From: Aquabacterium sp.
GTDB lineage: Bacteria > Pseudomonadota > Gammaproteobacteria > Burkholderiales > Burkholderiaceae_C
NCBI GenBank assembly: GCA_017994835.1
Contig: JAGOKC010000023.1
Span: forward strand, 1-32,008
Reading direction: 5' to 3'
Length of the DNA: 32,008 bases
This document shows, piece by piece, positions 17,929 through 25,602 of the stretch. The position numbers and the translations under genes are program-made. Under the pieces are notes generated by a model. The model was not told the origin of the DNA. It made no database searches and saw only the letters and a list, made by a program, of their open reading frames with translations. Numbering within the stretch: position 1 is the first letter of the stretch; every line of letters begins with the position of its first letter.

Positions 17929-19047
17929 TCAGCTCAGCAGGGCTTGCGCGAACTCGCGGGCCTTGAAGGTTTGCAGGTCTTCCAGCTTCTCGCCGACCCC
18001 GATGAAGTACACCGGCACGCTCTTGTGGCGCTCGCGCGACCACAGGGCGATGGCGGCCAGCACGCCACCCTTGGCGGTGCCATCCAGCTTCGTCACAACC
18101 AGGCCGGTCAAGCCCAGCGCCTCGTCAAAGGCCTTGACCTGTGACAGGGCGTTTTGCCCTGTGTTGCCATCGACCACCAGCAGCACCTCATGCGGGGCGC
18201 TCTCCATCGCCTTGCCAATCACGCGCTTGATCTTGCGCAGCTCTTCCATCAGGTGCAATTGCGTGGCCAGGCGACCAGCCGTGTCGGCGATCACCACATC
18301 ACAGCTGCGTGCATGACCGGCCTTGACTGCATCGAAGGTCACAGCGGCAGGGTCGCCGCCTTCCTGGCTGACGATCTCGACGCGGTTGCGATCGGCCCAG
18401 ACCATCAACTGCTCGCGGGCGGCAGCGCGGAACGTGTCGGCCGCAGCCAGCAGCACACGTTGCCCGGAATCTGCCAGGTGTCGGGTGAGCTTGCCAATGG
18501 TGGTGGTTTTGCCGGCCCCGTTGACGCCGGCCACCATGATCACCGTCGGCGTGTGATGCCCGACCGTCAGCGATTGCTCTAGCGGTTGCAGCAGATCCGT
18601 GATGGCCTCAATCAACAGCGTTTTGACCTCAGAAGGATCTGTCGCCTTCGCCTCTTTCACCCGACGCTTGAGGTCGTGAAGCAGGAATTCCGTTGCCGAG
18701 ACACCGGCATCGGCCATCAACAGGGCTGACTCCAGCTCTTCATACAGCGCGTCGTCGATCTGGGTGCCCGTGAACACCTGGGCAATGCTGGAGCCCGTCT
18801 TGCGCAGGCCATTGCGCAATTTGTCGAGCCACGAGCGACGCTCGGGGGCCGGTGCGCTGACCGAGGCTTCGCTGTCTGGCGTCACTACCGTCTGCGCTGC
18901 CACTGCGACTTCAGGGATGGGCTCCGGTATCTGGGGCGGTGCCGCGACGGGCGTGTCAGCCTGCGCCACCTCCGAAGGGACATCCGGATTGGACGGCTCG
19001 GTGGACGCAGAACCCCACCCCAGCTTTTTCTTGATGAAACTGAACAT
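17929..19047 (-). CDS. ftsY: Signal recognition particle receptor FtsY
   Basis: This 372-residue SRP receptor GTPase works with Ffh in co-translational targeting. It starts MFSFIKKKLGWG, a typical membrane-binding amphipathic N-terminus, followed by a variable acidic, proline/alanine-rich A region to about residue 75 and then the NG domain. The motifs GVNGAGKTTTIGKL, DTAGRLATQ and TKLDGTAKGG identify the family. I chose the ATG at 19047 over an in-frame start at 19104 because the longer version adds a sequence unlike FtsY and would overlap rsmD. A -10-like TACAAT ends six bases before this ATG, so the mRNA may be leaderless. The stop lies 14 bp from that of the convergent DUF2726 gene. Confidence 0.96.
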   Translation of the reverse strand: MFSFIKKKLGWGSASTEPSNPDVPSEVAQADTPVAAPPQIPEPIPEVAVAAQTVVTPDSEASVSAPAPERRSWLDKLRNGLRKTGSSIAQVFTGTQIDDALYEELESALLMADAGVSATEFLLHDLKRRVKEAKATDPSEVKTLLIEAITDLLQPLEQSLTVGHHTPTVIMVAGVNGAGKTTTIGKLTRHLADSGQRVLLAAADTFRAAAREQLMVWADRNRVEIVSQEGGDPAAVTFDAVKAGHARSCDVVIADTAGRLATQLHLMEELRKIKRVIGKAMESAPHEVLLVVDGNTGQNALSQVKAFDEALGLTGLVVTKLDGTAKGGVLAAIALWSRERHKSVPVYFIGVGEKLEDLQTFKAREFAQALLS

Positions 19048-19053
19048 GACGTG

Positions 19054-19080
19054 ATTGTAGGGGCGCAGGCTTTTTACAAT
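19054..19080. promoter_or_regulatory. Divergent, compact ftsY/rsmD promoter region
   Basis: An inverted repeat ATTGTA (19054-19059) and TACAAT (19075-19080) gives each strand a -10-like TACAAT. The opposing copy reads TTGTA from inside the repeat and sits near the -35 position, though at a short 14-bp spacing. The two start codons (19047 and 19103) are 55 bp apart. Promoter function is inferred. Confidence 0.4.
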
Positions 19081-19102
19081 GCCTGCTTTGACGCCTGCCG
19101 CC

Positions 19103-19789
19103 ATGACAAAACAAACACCACGCCGCTCTCACCGTCCGACCGCAGTCAACGTGGGTGCCGATCCGGTGGCTGCGGCCCGCAAGGTCGCGCGTACAGCGGC
19201 CCAGGAGGTGCGAATCCTCGGCGGACAGTGGAAGCGCACGCCTTTGCCCGTACCCGTTTCAGCAGGCTTGCGGCCCACACCCTCGCGGGTCCGTGAAACC
19301 CTCTTCAACTGGCTGGGACAAGATCTGTCGGGCTGGCGCATTCTTGACGCCTTTGCCGGCACCGGGGCGCTCGGCCTGGAGGCCGCATCGCGCGGGGCCG
19401 ACGAGGTGTGTCTTCTCGAGCGCGAACCTGCGCTGGTGCGTGCCTTGCTGGCCACTCAGGCCCGTCTCAAGGCCACCCAGGTGCAGGTGCTGCAAGTTGA
19501 TGCCCTGAACTGGATGAACCAGAGACAACGCGCCGGACATTTTGACCTCGTGTTTCTTGACCCTCCCTTTGAAGCCGATTGCTTTGCCCCAGCCCTGGCT
19601 GCGGCGTCCCACTGTGTGGCCGTGGGTGGCTGGGTGTACCTCGAGGCCGACCACACTTTCTCGGACGAGGATGCGGCGGTGCTCTGCGTGGGCCTGCGTC
19701 GCCATCGACACGGACAGGCAGGAGCCGTGCACTTTCACCTTTTCCAGCGTGTGGCCGAAGAGAGCCACACCGGTGTGCCCCAAGTCTGA
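19103..19789 (+). CDS. rsmD: 16S rRNA (guanine(966)-N2)-methyltransferase RsmD
   Basis: This 228-residue SAM-dependent enzyme modifies G966 of 16S rRNA in the assembled 30S subunit. It has a basic N-terminus (MTKQTPRRSHRPT), the segment RILGGQWKRTPL, the family motif GLRPTPSRVRETLFNWL, the SAM-binding loop DAFAGTGALGLEAASRGA and the catalytic FLDPPF. An in-frame ATG at 19079 overlaps the probable -10 box, so I prefer 19103, which leaves a leader of about 16 bases; no clear ribosome site is visible. coaD follows by 53 bp, a pairing common in bacteria. Confidence 0.93.
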   Translation: MTKQTPRRSHRPTAVNVGADPVAAARKVARTAAQEVRILGGQWKRTPLPVPVSAGLRPTPSRVRETLFNWLGQDLSGWRILDAFAGTGALGLEAASRGADEVCLLEREPALVRALLATQARLKATQVQVLQVDALNWMNQRQRAGHFDLVFLDPPFEADCFAPALAAASHCVAVGGWVYLEADHTFSDEDAAVLCVGLRRHRHGQAGAVHFHLFQRVAEESHTGVPQV

Positions 19790-19842
19790 GAATTACACTG
19801 CTGACGAACCCCAAGCGCGAGACCCGCGCAGGAGCTTGATTG

Positions 19843-20641
<799 letters not shown>

Positions 20642-21208
20642 TCAGGGTTTCAAGCGCCCCGGCGGCGCTTCGGCCTCGACCAGCTGAGGTAGCGCACGGT
20701 AGCGCGGCAGACGGTCGGCCTGCTGTGCCTCGCGCTGCTCTGCTTTGGTGCTGCGCTTGCGTGCGGTGGATTGGCGTGTGCGGGCAGTCGGCCCACGGCG
20801 TGCTTTTTCTTCCAACTTGAGCTGGCGCTTGCGATCACGCGCCATCGCTTCAAGCAGGGCTTGCTCGCGCTGCATCATCTCGCTGCTGTGCGCCACCTGA
20901 CTGATCTGGCGTGCATCGTGCCAGCGCAGTTCACGTGCACGACCGGCACCGTCCCTGGCACACGGAAATTCACTGTACGAGGTGCCGGCACTGTCATGGC
21001 AGGCGTACAGGCGCACTGCGCGAACCGGTGCGGACCGGCTTTCTTCAACGCGACTTGCCTGCTGCGCCGCACTGTGGCGTGCGCGGGTCTTGCGGGTTGA
21101 CCGTGATTCAGAGGCAGCCCAACTCGGGGTGCAGATGCAGCAAGTGAGCAGGGCTACCAGGGCCCATGTCAGGCACCGGTGTCGATGTGGCAAAGGGTGC
21201 AGGGCCAT
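20642..21208 (-). CDS. Secreted Arg-rich protein of unknown function
   Basis: This 188-residue protein has a signal peptide (CLTWALVALLTCCICTPSWA, cleavage probably after SWA). It then has an Arg/Ser-rich segment, a short motif with two cysteines (LYACHDSAGTSYSEFPCA) and a charged helical region rich in Arg, Lys and Gln (residues about 115-170). The cysteine motif loosely recalls DUF4124-type periplasmic proteins, but I would not assign it. The start is secure, with a strong GAGGAGG upstream. It follows pth by 42 bp and is probably co-transcribed. Its stop abuts the convergent ferredoxin gene with no gap. Confidence 0.72.
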   Translation of the reverse strand: MALHPLPHRHRCLTWALVALLTCCICTPSWAASESRSTRKTRARHSAAQQASRVEESRSAPVRAVRLYACHDSAGTSYSEFPCARDGAGRARELRWHDARQISQVAHSSEMMQREQALLEAMARDRKRQLKLEEKARRGPTARTRQSTARKRSTKAEQREAQQADRLPRYRALPQLVEAEAPPGRLKP

Positions 21209-21250
21209 GTGTCCTCCTCAAGCAATGGCCAGCACTGAACAGCGCCGACC

Positions 21251-21913
21251 TCATGAGGCAGGTGGCTCTGTGTCCAGTGCAGAAGAGCCCCCCTCTTTGG
21301 TTTCGGCCGGGGGCATGACCTTGCGTGGTGGCTTGGGCCGCTGCGGCTGAGCGTGAATCTGGGCGGTGGCCTTGGCGGTGTCGCCCGTCAGCAGCAACTC
21401 CGTGGCGTCGAGCGCCTGTGCAATGCATTTGAAAATGGCTTCCCGTTCGGCTTGGGGTGGTTTGCGCAGCACATAAGCGGCCACTTCGTGCTTCACACCT
21501 GGGTGACCAATACCCAGACGCAAACGCCAGTAGTCGGGCGAGCCCAACTGGCTGTGAATGTCTTTGAGGCCGTTGTGACCACCATGACCGCCGCATTGCT
21601 TGAGCTTGACCTGACCCGGCAACAGATCGAGCTCGTCGTGGGCCACCAGAACTTCGTCAGGGTTGATCTTGAAAAATCGTGCCAGTGCCGCCACCGACTT
21701 GCCAGACAGGTTCATGTAGGTTTGTGGCTGCAGCAACCAGACCGGACCTTGTGGCGTGTTCGCGCGTGCCACCAGACCGTGATAGGCGCGGTCGGGTTGC
21801 AGTGTCACCTTCAGGCGACGCGCCAAGTCGTCGATGTACCAGAAACCGGCGTTGTGGCGGGTGTCTTCGTATTCCGGGCCGGGATTGCCCAAGCCGACAA
21901 ACAATCGAATCAT
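21251..21913 (-). CDS. pth: Peptidyl-tRNA hydrolase
   Basis: This 220-residue enzyme releases tRNA from prematurely dropped peptidyl-tRNA. Key residues keep E. coli numbering: N10 and H20 ([18 protein letters not shown]), N68 (YMNLSGKS) and D93 ([10 protein letters not shown]), with [10 protein letters not shown] following. The usual length is about 194; the last 30 residues ([20 protein letters not shown]) are a Pro/Lys-rich, probably disordered tail. A CATAAT 11 bases before the ATG could be a -10 element, implying its own promoter after the rplY terminator, although the -35 is poor. Confidence 0.96.
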   Translation of the reverse strand: MIRLFVGLGNPGPEYEDTRHNAGFWYIDDLARRLKVTLQPDRAYHGLVARANTPQGPVWLLQPQTYMNLSGKSVAALARFFKINPDEVLVAHDELDLLPGQVKLKQCGGHGGHNGLKDIHSQLGSPDYWRLRLGIGHPGVKHEVAAYVLRKPPQAEREAIFKCIAQALDATELLLTGDTAKATAQIHAQPQRPKPPRKVMPPAETKEGGSSALDTEPPAS

Positions 21914-21949
21914 GATGGACGCGGATTATGGTGAAAGGCCTAGAAATGG

Positions 21950-21973
21950 AAAAGCCCCGCCAAAGCGGGGCTT
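21950..21973 (-). terminator. Rho-independent terminator of rplY
   Basis: On the minus strand a 9-bp stem AAGCCCCGC / GCGGGGCTT with a 4-base loop ends in a short T run, 43 bases past the rplY stop. Confidence 0.78.
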
Positions 21974-21977
21974 GACT

Positions 21978-21995
21978 CAAAGCCTGAAGGCTTTG
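21978..21995 (-). repeat. Second hairpin CAAAGCC / GGCTTTG after rplY
   Basis: A 7-bp perfect stem with a 4-base loop lies between the rplY stop and its terminator. It has no T run. The tandem stem may protect the 3' end of the message. Confidence 0.5.
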
Positions 21996-22015
21996 GCGGC
22001 AGAACCGAAGAAGAA

Positions 22016-22636
22016 TTACTTCTTCTTTTTGCCCTTGGCGGGTTCGGCGGCCACCACGGGTGCGGCGATGACTTCTTCAACCGGCTCGACCACAGTGGCG
22101 ATCAGCGGGTTCTTGAAGCCATGGGTGCGCACGGTGATGTGCTTGTCCAGGACCAGGTCGTTCACGTGGATGGTCTGTCCCTTGACCACGTTGGCCAGAT
22201 CTACCGTCAGGAACTCGGGCAACTGTTCAGCCAGGCACTCGATTTCCAGTTCGGTCACGGTGTGGCTGATGATGCACTTGTCGATCTTGACGGCTTGCGA
22301 CAGTTCTTCGTTGATGAAGTGCAGCGGAACCTTCTTGTGGATCTTGGTGGTGGCGTCAACGCGTTGGAAGTCAACGTGCAGCACCAGAGCCTTGAAGGGG
22401 TGCTTCTGGTAGTCGCGCAGCAGAACCTTTTCAACCTTGCCATCCAGGTCCATTTCGAGAATGGACGAATGGAAGGCCTCTTTGCGCATGGCGTGGTACA
22501 GCGCGTTGTGGTCCAGCTCGATGTTCTTGGGCTCTTTGCCGGCACCGTAAACGATGCCAGGGGTCTTGCCTGCGCCGCGCAGGCGGCGGCTCGCTCCGGT
22601 CCCCTGCAGAGTGCGCTCAAAAGCGGTGAATTTCAT
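22016..22636 (-). CDS. rplY: 50S ribosomal protein L25/general stress protein Ctc
   Basis: This 206-residue protein is the long (TL5/Ctc) form of L25, with an N-terminal 5S rRNA-binding domain ([35 protein letters not shown]) and a C-terminal beta domain. The tail is Ala/Pro-rich and ends in four lysines. A GGAG 8 bases before the ATG supports the start. It lies 83 bp after prs on the same strand and is followed by a terminator and then pth; prs-rplY-pth is a widely conserved order. Confidence 0.95.
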   Translation of the reverse strand: MKFTAFERTLQGTGASRRLRGAGKTPGIVYGAGKEPKNIELDHNALYHAMRKEAFHSSILEMDLDGKVEKVLLRDYQKHPFKALVLHVDFQRVDATTKIHKKVPLHFINEELSQAVKIDKCIISHTVTELEIECLAEQLPEFLTVDLANVVKGQTIHVNDLVLDKHITVRTHGFKNPLIATVVEPVEEVIAAPVVAAEPAKGKKKK

Positions 22637-22654
22637 GGAAAGCTCCAGTGATGG

Positions 22655-22678
22655 AAAGCGCCCGCGACCAGGCGCTTT
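22655..22678 (-). repeat. Hairpin AAAGCGCC / GGCGCTTT in the prs-rplY gap
   Basis: An 8-bp perfect stem with an 8-base loop lies 18 bases before the rplY start. The T run is on the wrong (upstream) side for a minus-strand terminator, so it is more likely a leader structure or processing site. Confidence 0.45.
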
Positions 22679-22719
22679 GAAAAAACCGAACCTGTGACGG
22701 CCCGGTCAGGAAAATCGGA

Positions 22720-23682
22720 TCAGAAGTTGGCGTTCTGTTCCGAAAAGAGGGAAGTGACCGAATCGCCGTCGGTGATGCGACGGATGGTTTCGGCGAACAG
22801 GAAGGCCGTGGACAGCTGGCGAATCTTGGGCGTGTCCTTGGCGATCTCGTTGAGTGGAATGGTGTTGGTGATCACGACTTCGTCGAGGGCCGAGGCCTTG
22901 ATGCGCTCGATGGCAGGGCCAGAAAACACGGCGTGCGTGCAGTAGGCGTACACGCTCTTGGCACCACGCTCCTTGAGCACCTCGGCAGCCTTCACGAGGG
23001 TGCCGGCGGTGTCGATCATGTCGTCCATGATGACGCAGTTGCGGCCGTCGATTTCGCCGATGATGTGCATGACTTCCGACACGTTGGCCTTGGGGCGACG
23101 CTTGTCGATGATGGCCAGGTCGCAGCCCAGTTGCTTGGCCAGGGCGCGGGCGCGCACCACACCGCCGACGTCGGGCGAGACCACGACGAGGTCGTCGTAC
23201 TTTTTGGCCTGCAGGTCGGACAGCAGCACGGGCGACGCGTAGATGTTATCGACCGGGATGTTGAAGAAGCCCTGAATCTGGTCAGCGTGCAGGTCCATCG
23301 TCAGCACGCGGTTGACGCCAACGGCTTCGAGCATGTTGGCCACGACGCGCGCCGAAATGGGCACACGGGTGGAGCGAGGGCGGCGGTCTTGGCGGGCGTA
23401 GCCAAAATAGGGGATGACGGCGGTGATACGCTGAGCCGACGCACGCTTGAGTGCGTCCGCCATGATCAGCAATTCCATCAGATTGTCGTTGGTGGGCGCG
23501 CAGGTGGACTGCAGCACGAACACTTCGCGGCCGCGCACGTTTTGCTGGATTTCGACGGTGGTTTCACCATCCGAGAAACGCCCGACCGCAGCCTTGCCCA
23601 GAGTGATGCCCAGGTTGGTGGCAATTTCTTGAGCGAGCGCCGGGTTGGCGTTGCCAGTGAACAGAACGGTATCGGAGATCAT
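22720..23682 (-). CDS. prs: Ribose-phosphate pyrophosphokinase
   Basis: This 320-residue enzyme makes PRPP from ribose-5-phosphate and ATP for purine, pyrimidine, His, Trp and NAD synthesis. Visible motifs are [10 protein letters not shown] at the start, [16 protein letters not shown] (ATP loop), the metal/substrate region [14 protein letters not shown] and the PRPP-binding [14 protein letters not shown] choose ATG 23682; the longer in-frame start at 23736 adds residues that do not belong to the family. The ribosome site is weak (AAGG at about 10 bases). It lies downstream of tRNA-Gln on the same strand, probably in one transcript. Confidence 0.97.
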   Translation of the reverse strand: MISDTVLFTGNANPALAQEIATNLGITLGKAAVGRFSDGETTVEIQQNVRGREVFVLQSTCAPTNDNLMELLIMADALKRASAQRITAVIPYFGYARQDRRPRSTRVPISARVVANMLEAVGVNRVLTMDLHADQIQGFFNIPVDNIYASPVLLSDLQAKKYDDLVVVSPDVGGVVRARALAKQLGCDLAIIDKRRPKANVSEVMHIIGEIDGRNCVIMDDMIDTAGTLVKAAEVLKERGAKSVYAYCTHAVFSGPAIERIKASALDEVVITNTIPLNEIAKDTPKIRQLSTAFLFAETIRRITDGDSVTSLFSEQNANF

Positions 23683-23839
23683 GGTGGGCCGACCTTGGGA
23701 TCTTGTGCTGATGTCAAACAAGCATCTGCCCAGCACCTTGCCCTCAGGAAGTCCTGATGCGAGGACCAGGAGAGACAGCCTTCGCGGAAGGTGTGGGGCA
23801 GGTGTGTGATTCGGTGTTGGTGCCGAATTTCAAGAAATT

Positions 23840-23916
23840 TGGCAGGGGAGGAAGGATTCGAACCTTCGCATGTCGGAATCAAAATCCGATGCCTTAACCA
23901 ACTTGGCGACTCCCCT
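23840..23916 (-). tRNA. tRNA-Gln (anticodon UUG)
   Basis: This 77-base tRNA includes an encoded CCA. The acceptor stem AGGGGAG / CTCCCCT pairs fully. The anticodon stem TCGGA / TCCGA holds the loop TTTTGAT with anticodon TTG at 23880-23882. The T arm contains GGTTCGAATCC and the D arm TTGGTTAAGG. It lies between ispE and prs, the same place as in other proteobacteria. Confidence 0.95.
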
Positions 23917-23996
23917 ACACAGGTTTCAAAGTGGCGCTGACTTGCGTCTTTGCTGCCTTGCTACCTAGTAGTCTGCACTCTTGTTCAGAGCCTTCT

Positions 23997-24026
23997 ATTC
24001 TAGATCATGTTTTGGATGTTTTGCAA
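23997..24026 (-). promoter_or_regulatory. Promoter for tRNA-Gln/prs (-35 TTGCAA, 18 bp, -10 TAGAAT)
   Basis: The minus strand has TTGCAA at 24021-24026 and TAGAAT at 23997-24002, 18 bp apart. Transcription would start about 70-75 bases before the tRNA. No other good match occurs in the 145-bp gap between ispE and the tRNA. Confidence 0.55.
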
Positions 24027-24061
24027 GTCTGTTGTTCATTCACATCATGCTTTTGATGCCT

Positions 24062-24970
24062 TCAATCAGGGATCTGATCGAGCATCTTGAGCAGGGGGTG
24101 CTGAGGCAGACCGCGACATACGCGACCGATCCACAATGCGTCATCCAGTCCCAGATCGCTTGGTTGGATGGGGGTAAGGTGGCTGGTTTGATCGGGTGGG
24201 ATCCACGAAAAAACCGTGCTGCCTGAGCCTGTCATCCGACTGTTGCCAAATCGGTTCTGCATGACTTCAAGTGCCAGGCCGATGTCGTTGCGAGACTCGT
24301 GGGTGGGCTGATAAGCCGCCGCGATGTCTTGCAGATCGTTTCGACCAAAGCGCTTGGGCGCTGCAAGAAAGTCAGAAATTTTAGCAGGCTTTGTGTCGCG
24401 TTTCAACGCGCTGCTGCCGAAAATCGCCGCTGTGGGCACTGCAAGACGGGGCTTGAGCAGCATCAGCGGGGTTTGCAAAAGCTCGGCGGGCAGGGCCATT
24501 GGGCTGATTTGTTCACCCACCCCTTCGACCCAGGCATTGCGTCCGCGCACAAAAAACGGGACGTCTGCGCCCAAGCGCAGCGCCAGATCCAACAGGCGTT
24601 GGCGCGACCAGTGCAGGCCCCACAACTGATTGAGTGCCAGCATGACGGTTGCCGCATCCGAACTGCCACCGCCCAGCCCTGCCCCCCACGGAACGACTTT
24701 TTGAATGCGGATGTCGCAGCCTTGAGTGGTATGGCTTTCGGACTGGAGCAAGCGGGCGGCCTGGAGGCAGAGATCGTCCGGCGGCAGTGCTGCACCCATG
24801 TCGTGACGTTGGATGACACCGTCTGTGCGGGTGTCGATGTGCAAGGTGTCTTGCCAGTCGATGAGCATGAAAACCGACTGCAGCAGGTGGTAGCCATCGG
24901 TGCGGCGTCCGGTGACGTGCAGGAAGAGGTTGAGCTTGGCCGGGGCGGGCAGGTGATGCAGGCTGGGCAT
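24062..24970 (-). CDS. ispE: 4-diphosphocytidyl-2-C-methyl-D-erythritol kinase IspE
   Basis: This 302-residue GHMP kinase phosphorylates CDP-methylerythritol in the MEP isoprenoid pathway. It has PAPAKLNLFLHVTGRRTDGYH at the start (catalytic Lys 12), the ATP-binding loop PWGAGLGGGSSDAAT (residues 94-108) and GADVPFF with the catalytic Asp 136. The C-terminal GHMP motif MTGSGSTVF is also present. It follows lolB by 20 bp and is likely translated from the same transcript. The ATG at 24970 starts the conserved core only eight residues in. Confidence 0.96.
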   Translation of the reverse strand: MPSLHHLPAPAKLNLFLHVTGRRTDGYHLLQSVFMLIDWQDTLHIDTRTDGVIQRHDMGAALPPDDLCLQAARLLQSESHTTQGCDIRIQKVVPWGAGLGGGSSDAATVMLALNQLWGLHWSRQRLLDLALRLGADVPFFVRGRNAWVEGVGEQISPMALPAELLQTPLMLLKPRLAVPTAAIFGSSALKRDTKPAKISDFLAAPKRFGRNDLQDIAAAYQPTHESRNDIGLALEVMQNRFGNSRMTGSGSTVFSWIPPDQTSHLTPIQPSDLGLDDALWIGRVCRGLPQHPLLKMLDQIPD

Positions 24971-24990
24971 GTGGGTGAGCGGTGCCGGGG

Positions 24991-25602
24991 TCAGCGGTCG
25001 AGAAAAACCTTGATGTGGATGGCGCGTTGTTGTTCGGTGGCACTGCGCGCGGCCTGTATGCGTTGTTCGGCAAAATCGCGTGTGTCGATGCGCCAGCCCG
25101 ACTGTTCAAAAACGCCCGCTTCGTCAAGGGGGCTGCTGGGTAGCGCCGGGTCAGCCTGTCCTTGCATCCAGTACACGAGGCTGCGCAGGGGCAGCGCTTC
25201 TCCCAGGGTGTGTTGGCTGAGTGCATCAAGATCGGGAAAGCTTTGACGTCCGTCCTGGGTCGTGACCCAGGCTTCGTCGGCTTGCCAGCCTACCTGCGCC
25301 ATGAGGGTGCCCAGGGGGGTCATGAGGTCGAGCAAGCCCTGATCCGTCTGGCCACTGAAGAAGAAGCCCAGGCTCAGGCCCTTGGCAGGCAGGTCTTGCC
25401 AGGCGAGTAGTTTGATGCTGAGCTGCCCCTGCAGTTCGAGGTGGGGTGGGGTATCGACGGTCTGTGACGCCGATTCAGTCGGCGCTGGAGCAGGCGGGTG
25501 CGGCACGACATGCAGGTGGCTGCACGCGGTCAGGGCGGTGGCCAGCAGGAGCAGGCCCAGGCGCTGCGCCCGTTTGCGCGAATGGACATGCAGGGTGTTC
25601 AC
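24991..25602 (-). CDS. lolB: Outer-membrane lipoprotein insertion protein LolB
   Basis: This protein of about 203 residues accepts lipoproteins from LolA and inserts them in the outer membrane. The N-terminus has a basic region, a hydrophobic core (LGLLLLATALTAC) and the lipobox LTAC; LolB is itself a lipoprotein. The body shows the LolB pattern (LQGQLSIKL, GLSLGFFFSGQTDQGLLDLMTPLGT). The GTG start at 25602 overlaps the stop of the upstream TPR gene as GTGA, a coupling signal. The longer in-frame start at 25713 lies inside the TPR gene and would bury the signal peptide, so I reject it. ispE follows by 20 bp. Confidence 0.92.
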   Translation of the reverse strand: MNTLHVHSRKRAQRLGLLLLATALTACSHLHVVPHPPAPAPTESASQTVDTPPHLELQGQLSIKLLAWQDLPAKGLSLGFFFSGQTDQGLLDLMTPLGTLMAQVGWQADEAWVTTQDGRQSFPDLDALSQHTLGEALPLRSLVYWMQGQADPALPSSPLDEAGVFEQSGWRIDTRDFAEQRIQAARSATEQQRAIHIKVFLDR

